A stretch of 64,000 nucleotides of DNA, from the NCBI GenBank assembly GCA_035642535.1, contig DASQSE010000007.1:1-64000 (forward strand), given 5' to 3'. The stretch comes from Jatrophihabitans sp035642535. GTDB lineage: Bacteria > Actinomycetota > Actinomycetes > Mycobacteriales > Jatrophihabitantaceae. Shown piece by piece: positions 1-8,168 of the stretch. A program made the translations under genes and the position numbers. The notes below the pieces were generated by a model. That model worked only from the letters and a program-made list of their open reading frames with translations, was not told the DNA's origin and searched no databases. The first letter of the stretch is position 1, and each line of letters opens with the position of its first letter.

Positions 1-1050
1 TCGACGTTCACGGTGAACGTCCGGTACGCGGGGGTGCCCCAGACCATCGTCGGCTCGCCGATCGTGTTCGGCTCGCCCTACGGCTTCATCCACACCGACG
101 ACGGAGCCTTCATCGGTGACGAGCCGAATGCCACCTCCACGTGGATCCCGCTCAATGACCACCCCAGCGACAAGGCCACCTGGACGTTCCATGTGACTGT
201 CCCCGCCGGCCTCGAGGTGATCGCCAACGGCCGGCTGGTCAGCCACTCGGCGGCGGCCAAGTCGTCCACCTGGGTTTGGAACGAACCGAACCCGATGTCC
301 AACTATCTGGCCACGGTCGGGATCGGCCAGTGGGACTTCAAGAACGGCACGACGCCCGGCGGCATACCGGAGACCGTGGCCGTCGATCCTGTCCTGGTTC
401 AGAACGACCCGAACGCGATGGACTTCTTCTACAACACGACGGCCGAGGCGACCGATCTGTGGAACAACACGTTCGGCCCATTCCCGTTCGACTCGACAGG
501 CGCGATCGCCGACAACGCCACCTACAACGGCCAGTCCATCGGCTTCTCGCTCGAGACGCAGACGCGGCCGCTGTACTCCGCCGTGCGCAGCACCAGCACG
601 ATCGCGCATGAGCTCTCGCACCAGTGGTTCGGCGACTCGGTGTCGGTGCGGACGTGGCAGCACATCTGGCTGAACGAGGGATTCGCGAGCTTTGCCCAGT
701 ATCTCTGGGACGAGCATCTCGGGGTCCGGAGCGGGCACGACGACTTCCTGCTGGACTACAGCCGTCCTGCCACCAGCCCGTTCTGGCAGATCGTGGTGGC
801 CGATCCGCAGCGCGACACGATGTTCGCGAGCGCGGTCTACCGCCGCGGAGCGATGACGCTGGAGGCGCTGCGCGAGAAGATCGGCGACGCGCCGTTCTTC
901 CAGATCCTGCGAGCCTGGACGGCGCAGCACAGGTACAGCACCGCAACGACCCAGCAGTTCATCGACCTGTCCGAGCAGATCTCCGGGCAGGACCTCTCGA
1001 ACTTCTTCCAGGTCTGGCTATACACGCCCGCGAAACCGACGAGTTGGTGA
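1..1050 (+). CDS. M1 family metallopeptidase, C-terminal part (5' end outside window)
   Basis: The frame is open from the first base, so the N-terminus lies upstream of the window. The gluzincin signature is complete: HELSHQWFGD near bases 605-635, then NEGFASF about 18 residues later, which supplies the third zinc ligand (Glu). This is the M1 aminopeptidase arrangement; these enzymes remove N-terminal residues from peptides using zinc. The protein ends soon after the catalytic domain (frame closes at 1048), so it lacks the long C-terminal ERAP-like domain and resembles the short secreted actinobacterial M1 proteins. Secretion cannot be judged without the N-terminus. The family call is firm; the substrate is unknown. 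Confidence 0.93.
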   Translation, partial: STFTVNVRYAGVPQTIVGSPIVFGSPYGFIHTDDGAFIGDEPNATSTWIPLNDHPSDKATWTFHVTVPAGLEVIANGRLVSHSAAAKSSTWVWNEPNPMSNYLATVGIGQWDFKNGTTPGGIPETVAVDPVLVQNDPNAMDFFYNTTAEATDLWNNTFGPFPFDSTGAIADNATYNGQSIGFSLETQTRPLYSAVRSTSTIAHELSHQWFGDSVSVRTWQHIWLNEGFASFAQYLWDEHLGVRSGHDDFLLDYSRPATSPFWQIVVADPQRDTMFASAVYRRGAMTLEALREKIGDAPFFQILRAWTAQHRYSTATTQQFIDLSEQISGQDLSNFFQVWLYTPAKPTSW

Positions 1051-1315
1051 TTGCCCGGAGAGTGCGGGCCGTCCGGCCGCGGGGCGACACATAGGTGCGT
1101 GCCGCGCCGCCTTCGCCCGAGATGGCCCGCGCCGCGATGCCGGCCTGCTCGCCGGCACCGCGGCGCTGGTCCACCGGCAGCGGGGGGACTGGCGGTGGAT
1201 GCCCGGCCGATCGTCGATCGGCGGCGTGGCACGCATCTACTGTCATCGTTGGGGCAGCCATCCGGGTTACGGAAGCTGAGCGCGCCCGGCCCACCCACCC
1301 CAAGGAGCGTGAACC
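1051..1315. other. Intergenic region without a supported gene
   Basis: These 265 bases between the M1 peptidase and the HAD gene hold only short frames with arginine/alanine-rich, shadow-like composition. No clear hairpin terminator or tRNA-like fold is seen. It presumably carries the promoter of the HAD gene; AAGGAG at about 1302-1307 is the ribosome binding site of that gene. Confidence 0.5.
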
Positions 1316-2026
1316 GTGCAGTTCGACCATTTCGACGCGTTGAGCTTCGACTGCTACGGCACGCTGATCGATTGGGAGGCCGGCATCGCGACGGTGTTGC
1401 GCAGCTGGGCCGCGCGGCGCGAGTTGGACCTCGACGACGAGGCGCTGCTGGCCGCGTACTCCACGCACGAGGCGCGGGCCGAGGCGGAACACCCCGATGA
1501 GCTGTACCCGCAGATCCTCGCCCGCAGCCTGCGGCAACTCGGCGCTGAACTCGGGCGTGCGGTCACGGACGAGGACGCCGCCGCGTTGGCGCGCTCCGTC
1601 CCTGACTGGCCGGCATTCGACGACTCGCACGAGGCGCTGGCACAGCTCGGCAGCCGCTACAAGTTGATCATCTTGTCCAACATCGACCGCGAATCGTTCG
1701 CCGCGTCGAACCGTCGTCTCGGCGTCCAGTTCACCAGCATCATCACCGCGCAGGACGTCGGCTCCTACAAGCCGGCGCAGCGCAACTTCGACGCGCTGCT
1801 GGCCGAGGCAGCGCGACTTGGCGTCGGTGCGGGCAATCTGCTGCATGTCGCGCAGAGCCTGTTCCACGATCACGTCCCCGCGAAGCGCGCCGGGCTGCCG
1901 ACGGTGTGGATCAACCGCCGACATGACCGGCTCGGCTGGGGCGCGACACCCGCGCCGGCCGGCGCCGTGGCTCCCGACTGGGAGTTCCCGTCCATGGCCG
2001 CGTTCGCTGCGGCGACAGGCTGCTGA
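1316..2026 (+). CDS. Haloacid dehalogenase type II-like HAD hydrolase
   Basis: The 236-residue protein starts with the HAD motif I FDCYGTLID, whose Asp12 would be the nucleophile. Motif II is ILSNID (Ser-Asn), the conserved Lys lies in SYKPAQRNF, and the C-terminal HDH stretch replaces the usual acidic motif. Length and motifs fit the L-2-haloacid dehalogenase-like subfamily, which hydrolyses the C-halogen bond of 2-haloacids; many members are phosphatases or of unknown substrate. ATG at 1316 has AAGGAG about 9 bases upstream. It converges on the VOC gene with only 5 bases between them. The family is sure, dehalogenation is not. Confidence 0.85.
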   Translation: MQFDHFDALSFDCYGTLIDWEAGIATVLRSWAARRELDLDDEALLAAYSTHEARAEAEHPDELYPQILARSLRQLGAELGRAVTDEDAAALARSVPDWPAFDDSHEALAQLGSRYKLIILSNIDRESFAASNRRLGVQFTSIITAQDVGSYKPAQRNFDALLAEAARLGVGAGNLLHVAQSLFHDHVPAKRAGLPTVWINRRHDRLGWGATPAPAGAVAPDWEFPSMAAFAAATGC

Positions 2027-2031
2027 TCGGC

Positions 2032-2475
2032 CTACCGCTGCGTCCTGCGCGCCATCAGGACGACGCCGGCCCGGTCGAGCGTGTCGAAGTAGACGAATCC
2101 CGAACGGTCGTCGCGCTGTCCGCGCATCGCCACCGTCAGACCCAGTGCCTCGCCCTGCTGGGCCGCGGCGTCGACGTCGGACTCGAAGCCGATGTGGAAG
2201 ACACCTTCGCCGCGGCTGTCGAGGAAGCGCCGCTGCGCGCAGTCGAGATGCGGCGGCTCGCACAGCTGCAACTGGACGTTGTCGAGATTGACGAACTTGT
2301 AGCGCAGCTGCCGGAACGCGTCCGAGTTCGGGACGCGCAGGTCGGTGTACTCCGAGAGCGGTGGATAGGCCTGCCACGGGCCGATGCCGAGCGACTCGTA
2401 GTACGCGACGCTCTTGTCGAGGTCGTGGACCACGATGCAGATGTGGTGCAACTGCCGGAACGGGGTATCGGTCAT
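2032..2475 (-). CDS. VOC family (glyoxalase-fold) protein
   Basis: The 147-residue protein opens with FRQLHHICIVVHDLDKSVAYYESLGIGPW, typical of the vicinal-oxygen-chelate fold, where the His of the first strand is a metal ligand. A second module follows with FHIGFESDVDAAAQQGEALG. Related proteins are methylmalonyl-CoA epimerases, dioxygenases and lactoylglutathione lyases. It is the last gene of the 8077-2032 operon and overlaps the preceding gene by 4 bases (ATGA), so it is probably co-translated. An epimerase or isomerase step on an acyl-CoA or keto acid would suit the neighbours, but this is inference. Confidence 0.85.
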   Translation of the reverse strand: MTDTPFRQLHHICIVVHDLDKSVAYYESLGIGPWQAYPPLSEYTDLRVPNSDAFRQLRYKFVNLDNVQLQLCEPPHLDCAQRRFLDSRGEGVFHIGFESDVDAAAQQGEALGLTVAMRGQRDDRSGFVYFDTLDRAGVVLMARRTQR

Positions 2476-3533
2476 GACGTCGCACCGTCCAGGGCGTCGA
2501 GGACGCGCTCGTTGAACTCGTCCATGTCGATCGTCGGCTCGTCGGCGGCCGCGAGGTCATAAGTCGGCGGGGCGGTGTCGATCACCTCGTCGAGCGCCTT
2601 GCGCACCGTCGAGTGCACGCCCAGCGCCGCGAGGTCCGGGCACCAGGCGAGCAGGTCGACCAGTGCGAGCCACGCGCCGGACGGATTGGAGCGCCGGCTG
2701 CCGGTGCGGTGCGGCGCCGTGCCGTGGGCCGGCTCGAAGAGCGCGGTGGCGCCGCTGCCGAAGCGGCGATCCGGGTTGATCGTCGCCGAGCCGCAGAGTG
2801 CAGGCGAGCCGGCTCGCGCGCAGACGACGTCGGACAGGATGTCGCCGAACAGTCCCTCGGTGACGATCACCGCCGGCAGTTGCTCGTACTTGACCAACTC
2901 GTAGGCAGCCCGGTCGACGTTCACGTCGTCGAATCGCACGCCGGTTGCCTCGGTCGTCGCTTGTGCGATGCGGCGCCACAGCCGCGACGTTGCATACACG
3001 CTCGCCTTGTCGACGCTGATCGCCCGCCGGCCGGGGAACTGCCGCGCGTACCCGACCGCGATGTCGAACACCTCCCGGATCCGCTCCGGTTCGAGGACGA
3101 GCCGATCCTCCGCAGCGCGGCTGCCGTCGCTCTCGATGCGCCGCTCGGGTCCGGCGTAGGCGCCGCCGGTCATGTTGCGGACGATCACCACGTCGTCCTC
3201 GTCAGGCACCCGAACGGTACGGACGCTGACGCGTAGATCGAAGATGTGCCGCAGCTTCAGCAGCGCCGCCTCGGGGTTGGGGCACTCGTGCGCGGTCACT
3301 CCCGGGTGGCTGCCGACGGCGCCGGACAGGATCGCGTCCGCGTCGTGGCACGCGGCGACGGTCTCGGCAGGCAGGATCGACCCGGTTTCCTGCCAGCCGC
3401 TCGTCCCGTACGGCCACGGGCCGGTGACGGTGACCGGCGCGCCGTCCCGTTCGAGTTGCCGCAGGAAGGCGACCGGGCCGGCGAGGATCTCCGATCCGAT
3501 GCCGTCGCCGGGCAGCAGCGCGATGGTGCTCAT
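2472..3533 (-). CDS. Isocitrate/isopropylmalate dehydrogenase family protein
   Basis: The 353-residue protein shows the family pattern: N-terminal LLPGDGIGSEI, the substrate-binding LKLRHIFDLRVSVR arginines, VDKASVYATS (Lys of VDKAN with Ser in place of Asn), DVNVDRAAYELVK, and the NAD-site loop EPAHGTAP. The family oxidatively decarboxylates beta-hydroxy acids such as isopropylmalate, isocitrate or tartrate with NAD(P). The Asn-to-Ser change and the catabolic setting, with no leuCD nearby, argue against a LeuB housekeeping role and for a malate/tartrate-type or novel hydroxy-acid substrate. It overlaps both neighbours by 4 bases. Confidence 0.85.
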   Translation of the reverse strand: MSTIALLPGDGIGSEILAGPVAFLRQLERDGAPVTVTGPWPYGTSGWQETGSILPAETVAACHDADAILSGAVGSHPGVTAHECPNPEAALLKLRHIFDLRVSVRTVRVPDEDDVVIVRNMTGGAYAGPERRIESDGSRAAEDRLVLEPERIREVFDIAVGYARQFPGRRAISVDKASVYATSRLWRRIAQATTEATGVRFDDVNVDRAAYELVKYEQLPAVIVTEGLFGDILSDVVCARAGSPALCGSATINPDRRFGSGATALFEPAHGTAPHRTGSRRSNPSGAWLALVDLLAWCPDLAALGVHSTVRKALDEVIDTAPPTYDLAAADEPTIDMDEFNERVLDALDGATS

Positions 3534-4360
3534 AGCAGCAGGCTCCGGGTTTGAGTGGTCATGATCGCGGTCGCGACGTCCGCGCCGACGCGTTGCTCGA
3601 GTTCGTGCAGCCAGGGCGCGACCGCGACAGCGGGTGGTTCGTGTTCGGCGTGCCCGAGGTCACCGCCGAACACGAGCAGCGACGTCGGGTAGCGGTCGGT
3701 CAGCGTCAGGCTGGCGTGCTCGGCGTCGCCGAGCAGATCGGGCAGGACGCCGAGTTCGAGGTGCGCGTCGAGTGCCTGCAATGCCGTCGCGGCCGCGTCG
3801 TGCCAGTGCAGGAATGCCATCTTCGGGTGGTTGACGAGCAGTCGTCGGACGCCGTGCTGTCTGGCCGCCCGGAACAGCACGACCGTCTCGTCCGCGGCGA
3901 GATGTCCGCTGGCGAGCAGCAGGTCGTGCGCGGCGACGACGTCGAGCACGTCGTGCCATTCGGGCAGCAGTGCGCCGTCGTCGCCGATGACGTCGACCGC
4001 GCCGAGTTCGAACCCACGGTGCACGGAGAGCTCGGGCGCTGACGCCCCGGCCTTGTGGTTGCGGCAGGAGACGGTGGGCATCCATACCACCCGGCCGCCG
4101 AGGCGCGCGGCAACCTCGACGGCGTCCGGGTTCGCGCCGCCGACCGGGCTGTTCAGGACGATGCCGCCGTGGACGTCGTTCCCCGCCGCGGCGGCCCGCT
4201 CGACCGTGCTGCCCTCGTGCGCCTTCAGGACGACGGTGGTGAAGCCCTGTGCTCGCTCGGCGTCGACGGTCGTGCGGTCGTCGCCGTGCCGGGGCAGCAG
4301 GCTCGGCGCGGCGTGCGTGTGCAGGTCGGTCATCCCGACCGCCCACTCCGGCGGCTTCAT
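3530..4360 (-). CDS. DUF6282-type amidohydrolase-like protein
   Basis: Starting at ATG 4360 (overlapping the upstream ligase stop) the protein has 276 residues. Near the N-terminus is DLHTHAAPSLLPRHGDD, a metal-binding HxH as in amidohydrolase/PHP barrels. Later come LLASGHLAADE, LLVNHPKMAF and FGGDLGHAEHEPP, three further His/Asp clusters. This matches the DUF6282 group, annotated only as putative cytosolic hydrolases. The context between an acyl-CoA ligase and a hydroxy-acid dehydrogenase suggests hydrolysis of a cyclic or amide intermediate. A start 27 bases downstream (at the Met before the HTH motif) is also possible. Confidence 0.75.
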   Translation of the reverse strand: MKPPEWAVGMTDLHTHAAPSLLPRHGDDRTTVDAERAQGFTTVVLKAHEGSTVERAAAAGNDVHGGIVLNSPVGGANPDAVEVAARLGGRVVWMPTVSCRNHKAGASAPELSVHRGFELGAVDVIGDDGALLPEWHDVLDVVAAHDLLLASGHLAADETVVLFRAARQHGVRRLLVNHPKMAFLHWHDAAATALQALDAHLELGVLPDLLGDAEHASLTLTDRYPTSLLVFGGDLGHAEHEPPAVAVAPWLHELEQRVGADVATAIMTTQTRSLLL

Positions 4361-5760
4361 AGCTCCACCCAGTCCAGGACGGGCTGATCGGTCAGCAAGC
4401 GGCGCTGGACCTTGCCCGCGGCCGCATCCCGCGGGAGGGCGGCCACCCGCGCGACGGCCGCCGGTCGCATGAACGACGGCAGCTCGGTGATCCGAGTGCG
4501 CAGCTCGTCGAGCGGCAGCGGATCGGCGACGGCGTACAGGACGACCTCGTCGTCCACGAGCTTGCCGTTGCGCTTCCAGATCGCGTGATCGACGATGCCG
4601 GCAACCTCGGCGAGATGACGCTCGACGTAGGGGATGGGCACGAACTCGCCCTTCACCCGAATCGACTCGGCGCTGCGTTCGAGGAAGACGAGGTAGTCGG
4701 GTCCGTCCGCGCGACCGAGGTCGCCGGTGTCGAACCAACCGTCCGCATCGCGCGCAGAATCGAGCCCGGCCGCGGTGACGTAACCGTCGAACAGCGCGGC
4801 GATTTCGCGCTCGCGCACGTGGATCGTCCCGGCCTCGTCGAGTCGCCACTCGATGTCGGCGCGACCGGGGCCACCGTGCCGACTCGCGTCCGGCGGGATG
4901 TCATCGGTCGCTTTCCAGCGGCGCAGGTGCGACACGCCGCCGGCCTCCGTCGACCCGTATCCGGACACTGCGGCCGGGACGCCGAAGCGATGCAAGAACT
5001 CGCCGTCCGCGTAGAACATCGTGCGCACCGAGTGCCCGGTGGCGTCCTGCGCGGACGTGGTCTTCTTCAGGATCTCGACCGGTGGTGCGTGCAGGATCAG
5101 CACGCTGATCCGCTCGTCCACCACCGTCGGCCAGAAGCCGCTTGCCGAGAACCTCGACACGGTGAGCGCGTCTGCCCCGCTGAGCAGTGCGGTGATGACG
5201 CCGTAGCCCATCGGGTTGATGTGGAACAGCGGAAGCGGGGCGAGCACCCGGTCGGCCGGCGTCAGCGTGAGCGCGCCCGCCATCGCGGCTGCCAGCCGCG
5301 CGAAGTAGTCGTGCGACTGCGCGCAGAACTTCGGCAATCCGGTCGTGCCCGACGTGTGCATGTAGGACGCGATCGCGAACCGGTCTGCGCCGAGCCCGGG
5401 CAACGGCGATGGGTCGGTGACCGGCGCGCGGGCGCCCGCGATCTCGTCGGTGCGCAGAATCCGGCGCGGGGCGAGCGGGGTGAGCATCCGCGCGGTGAGC
5501 TCGTCCGGGTAGGTCGGGTTGACCAACGCGACTGGGGTGCCGGCCAACAGGCAAGCCAGCCACGTCACGACGTAGTCGGTGGAGCTGAGCGCGACCAGCG
5601 CGACACGGTCGCCGGGCCGCAGTCCGTCGTCGAGCAGTTGCGTCGCCCGGCCCGCGGCGAAGCCGAGCGCGTCGGTGAGCGTCAACTGGTCGTCGACGGT
5701 GCCGAGCCGCAGATCCGGTCGGCGTCCGGCCTGCTCGACGATCGCAGCGGCGAGGTTCAT
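4357..5760 (-). CDS. AMP-binding acyl-CoA ligase (class I adenylate-forming)
   Basis: The 467-residue protein has the P-loop-like SYMHTSGTTGLPKF, the A5 motif SGYGSTEAGG, the hinge DGWFDTGDLGR and a C-terminal AAGKVQRR with the catalytic Lys. These define AMP-dependent synthetases that activate a carboxylic acid with ATP and CoA. It is a little shorter than the usual 500-550 residues but all core motifs are present. The start at 5760 overlaps the acyl-CoA dehydrogenase stop by 4 bases. With the adjacent acyl-CoA dehydrogenase it suggests a pathway in which a small carboxylate is activated to its CoA ester and then desaturated. The substrate is unknown. Confidence 0.9.
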   Translation of the reverse strand: MNLAAAIVEQAGRRPDLRLGTVDDQLTLTDALGFAAGRATQLLDDGLRPGDRVALVALSSTDYVVTWLACLLAGTPVALVNPTYPDELTARMLTPLAPRRILRTDEIAGARAPVTDPSPLPGLGADRFAIASYMHTSGTTGLPKFCAQSHDYFARLAAAMAGALTLTPADRVLAPLPLFHINPMGYGVITALLSGADALTVSRFSASGFWPTVVDERISVLILHAPPVEILKKTTSAQDATGHSVRTMFYADGEFLHRFGVPAAVSGYGSTEAGGVSHLRRWKATDDIPPDASRHGGPGRADIEWRLDEAGTIHVREREIAALFDGYVTAAGLDSARDADGWFDTGDLGRADGPDYLVFLERSAESIRVKGEFVPIPYVERHLAEVAGIVDHAIWKRNGKLVDDEVVLYAVADPLPLDELRTRITELPSFMRPAAVARVAALPRDAAAGKVQRRLLTDQPVLDWVEL

Positions 5761-6905
5761 GCGAGGCCTTCGTGGCCCGGGTCCTTGAGGATTCGTTGCG
5801 CGATGTAGTTGCGCATGATCTCCGTCGACCCACCGGCGACCTTGAGCACCTTGATGTCGTTGAGGATGTCCGCGTATGGCGCGTCGAAATACAGCCCGTG
5901 GCCACCGACGAGGCTGAATGCCGCCTCCGCCGCCTGGTCGGCGGCGCTGATCGCGAGTCGCTTCGCGGTGGTTGTGCGGAGCGCGATGTCTTCGCCGCGC
6001 TCGTGCGCGACCGCGGCGTCGTCGCGGGCGAACGCTGCGGCCTGCAGCGCGGCCCAGGCGTCGGCGACCATCCAGCGGATGCCTTGGAAGTCGGTGACGA
6101 CGCCGTCGCCGACCTCGCGCTCGCCGGCGTACCGGAGGCCGAGTTCGAGCGCGCGCCGACCCAGCCCGATCAACTCCGAGGCGTTGCCGAGCCGGCTGAT
6201 GTTGAACGTTGAGAGGAACGTCTGCAGCCCGCCGCCGGCGGGTCCCAGCCGTGCCGAGTCGGGCACCCGCACCTCGTCGAACTCGACGTCTGCAGTGCGG
6301 ATCAGCCGGAGCCCGATCGCCCGAGTCACGTGCGTCTTGATGCCGGGCAGCGTCATGTCGACGAGGAAGCTGGTGAGCCCTTCTTCGGCTATTGCATAGA
6401 ACAGGGTGACGTCGCAGTCGGCGCCGAGGTTGATGTGCGTCTTGCTGCCGGACAACAACCAGTCGTCGCCGTCGCGCACCGCCGTCGACTTCATGGCCTT
6501 GAACGACGAGCCGGCGTTCTTCTCGCTGATGCACTCGGAGAAGACGAGCTCGCCGGTAGCGATGCCGCGCAGCCAGCGCTGCTGCTGTTGGTCGGTGCCC
6601 CAGTCGAGCAGCCAGCGTTGGCCCTGCGCGGCGATCTGGCCGGACACCAGCCCGTGCCGGCCCACCTCCTCGCTGATGACGACGTACTCGGCGACGCCGC
6701 CGCCCAGGCCGCCGAACTCGGGAGGGACGAGCGGCCCGAGGTAGCCGCGTCGGCCGAGCTCGCGATACAACTCGCGCGGGAACTTGTTCGCTCGATTCGC
6801 GGTGTCGAGCTCGGCCCGGTGCTCCGCGCCGACCGCGCCCAGTTCGGCGACGGTGTCCTTGATCCAGGCGGCCTTCGTGGGGTCGTTCTGCAGCATCGGA
6901 TACAT
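5757..6905 (-). CDS. Acyl-CoA dehydrogenase family flavoprotein
   Basis: The 382-residue protein matches the acyl-CoA dehydrogenase fold: N-terminal helical part with LGPLVPPEFGGLGGGVAEYV, FAD-binding ISEKNAGSSF and TAVRDGDDWLLSGSKTHIN, then the C-terminal helices with AYADILNDIKVLKVAGGSTEIMRN, where the GG-S/T-EI-RN stretch is typical. Members oxidise the alpha-beta bond of acyl-CoA using FAD and pass electrons to ETF. The start ATG at 6905 shares one base with the stop of the FAD oxidase gene (TGATG), implying tight translational coupling. Together with the next gene, an acyl-CoA ligase, it forms an activation/desaturation pair. Confidence 0.92.
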   Translation of the reverse strand: MYPMLQNDPTKAAWIKDTVAELGAVGAEHRAELDTANRANKFPRELYRELGRRGYLGPLVPPEFGGLGGGVAEYVVISEEVGRHGLVSGQIAAQGQRWLLDWGTDQQQQRWLRGIATGELVFSECISEKNAGSSFKAMKSTAVRDGDDWLLSGSKTHINLGADCDVTLFYAIAEEGLTSFLVDMTLPGIKTHVTRAIGLRLIRTADVEFDEVRVPDSARLGPAGGGLQTFLSTFNISRLGNASELIGLGRRALELGLRYAGEREVGDGVVTDFQGIRWMVADAWAALQAAAFARDDAAVAHERGEDIALRTTTAKRLAISAADQAAEAAFSLVGGHGLYFDAPYADILNDIKVLKVAGGSTEIMRNYIAQRILKDPGHEGLA

Positions 6906-8077
6906 CAGAACACCAACTCCACTCGCTCGGTGCCGGTCGTCGCGAAGCGGTCCAGCCGCAGTGCGTTCGCGTCCACGCTGGTGATCGCTCCGGTGACGAC
7001 CTGTTCGGCGGCCAGCCGGCCGATCTCCGGGGCCTGCATCAACCCGTGCCCGGAGAAGCCGCACGCGTTCACCCAGCCCGGGGTGGCGGGGTCCGGGCCG
7101 AGGATGCCGTGGTGGTCCGGGGTGTTCTCATACGTCCCGGCCCAGCACCCGGCGCGGTCGAGGGGCAGGTCGGCGAGCCACGGGAACCGCGCGACGGCGT
7201 TCTCCAGGACGGACTCCATCCACGGCCAGTCGATGCTGAGGTCGTAGCCGTCGGCCTGGTCCGGGCGCGCCGCCCCGAACAACAGCCGCGGACCCTCGCT
7301 GCGGACGAAGACGCCGCTGCCGAGATCGATGGTCATCGGCACCGGGTGCGGCAATGCGTCCGGCGCGGTCGAGTAGATGTTGCGCCGCGAGTGCACGACC
7401 GGGACGGACAGCCCGGCGAGTTGGGCGAGTTCACCGGCCCAGCCGCCGGCGGCGTTGACGACCTGCTCGGCGCTGATCGTCGTCGAGCCGGCCGTCACCA
7501 TCCAGGACGTGCCTTCCGACTCGACCGAGGTGACCCGGTGCCGGAACCGGACCTGCGCACCGGCCGCGCGGGCGAGTTGGAGGTAGGCGCCGGTCGCAAG
7601 GTGCGGATCGACGACGCCGTCCTCCGGTCCCCACGTCGCGCCGCCGAGGCCGTCCGCGGCGAACTCGGTGATCCGTTGGGCACTGCGCACGTCGAGGACC
7701 TCGACTGGCACGCCGTGCGCGCGTTGCAGGTCGACCGCGGCGAGCTGCGCATCCCAGGACGCCTCGGGAACGAGGAACAGGTAACCACTCGGCCGGTATC
7801 CGACGTCGATGCCGTGCTCGTCCGGGAACGAGCGATAGGCCTGGATGCTGCGCCAGGACAGGGCGATGTTCAACGTGTCCGCCCACTGGGCGCGGATCGA
7901 CGCGAACGACCGGCCGGTACTGCCCTCCGCGGGGCCGTCGAAGGCGTCGACGACGACCACGCCGAGCCCCGCACGGGCGAGTTGATAGGCGGTGCTGGCG
8001 CCGATCACGCCCGCGCCGACGACCACGACGTCGGTGCTGAGGTCGGTCTCCACATGCGCTCCATGCATCCTCGGCAA
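6905..8077 (-). CDS. FAD-dependent amine/D-amino-acid oxidase family oxidoreductase (DAO)
   Basis: The 390-residue protein has a Rossmann FAD motif DVVVVGAGVIGASTAYQLA near the N-terminus, a VVDAFDGPAEGSTGRSFA second segment and the C-terminal WAGTYENTPDHHGILGP and CGFSGHGLMQAPEIG stretches typical of sarcosine/dimethylglycine/glycine oxidase-like DAO proteins. Such enzymes oxidise secondary or tertiary amines or amino acids. It is the first gene of the six-gene operon down to 2032. The nearby P5C dehydrogenase suggests an imino acid such as a proline derivative as substrate, but that is inference. Several Met codons lie near the start; ATG at 8068 is an alternative. Confidence 0.87.
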   Translation of the reverse strand: MPRMHGAHVETDLSTDVVVVGAGVIGASTAYQLARAGLGVVVVDAFDGPAEGSTGRSFASIRAQWADTLNIALSWRSIQAYRSFPDEHGIDVGYRPSGYLFLVPEASWDAQLAAVDLQRAHGVPVEVLDVRSAQRITEFAADGLGGATWGPEDGVVDPHLATGAYLQLARAAGAQVRFRHRVTSVESEGTSWMVTAGSTTISAEQVVNAAGGWAGELAQLAGLSVPVVHSRRNIYSTAPDALPHPVPMTIDLGSGVFVRSEGPRLLFGAARPDQADGYDLSIDWPWMESVLENAVARFPWLADLPLDRAGCWAGTYENTPDHHGILGPDPATPGWVNACGFSGHGLMQAPEIGRLAAEQVVTGAITSVDANALRLDRFATTGTERVELVF

Positions 8078-8150
8078 TGCAGTGAGACGAAGCTAGAAGC
8101 GTTCGACCGACCTTGGCTTCGGCCCTGGCGCGGAAGATTGCGCTCAGACT

Positions 8151-8166
8151 TTCGACAACTGTCGAA
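8151..8166. promoter_or_regulatory. Inverted repeat upstream of the DAO-led operon
   Basis: TTCGACA-AC-TGTCGAA is a perfect 7+2+7 inverted repeat lying 74-89 bases upstream of the DAO start and just after the pucR stop. The left half with its flank (GACTTTCGACAA, 8148-8159) recurs at 9208-9219 in front of pucR. A regulator site is likely, possibly for the PucR protein encoded next to it. Confidence 0.5.
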
Positions 8167-8168
8167 GC

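Noticed and set aside
2472..3533. LeuB (leucine biosynthesis)
   Set aside because: No leuA, leuC or leuD is near, the operon is catabolic, and the VDKAN motif is changed to VDKAS. The general family name was kept.
3530..4849. A 439-residue open frame containing the DUF6282 protein with a longer N-terminus
   Set aside because: The first 163 residues are antisense/out-of-frame shadow of the acyl-CoA ligase (arginine-rich composition). The real start is ATG 4360, overlapping the ligase stop.
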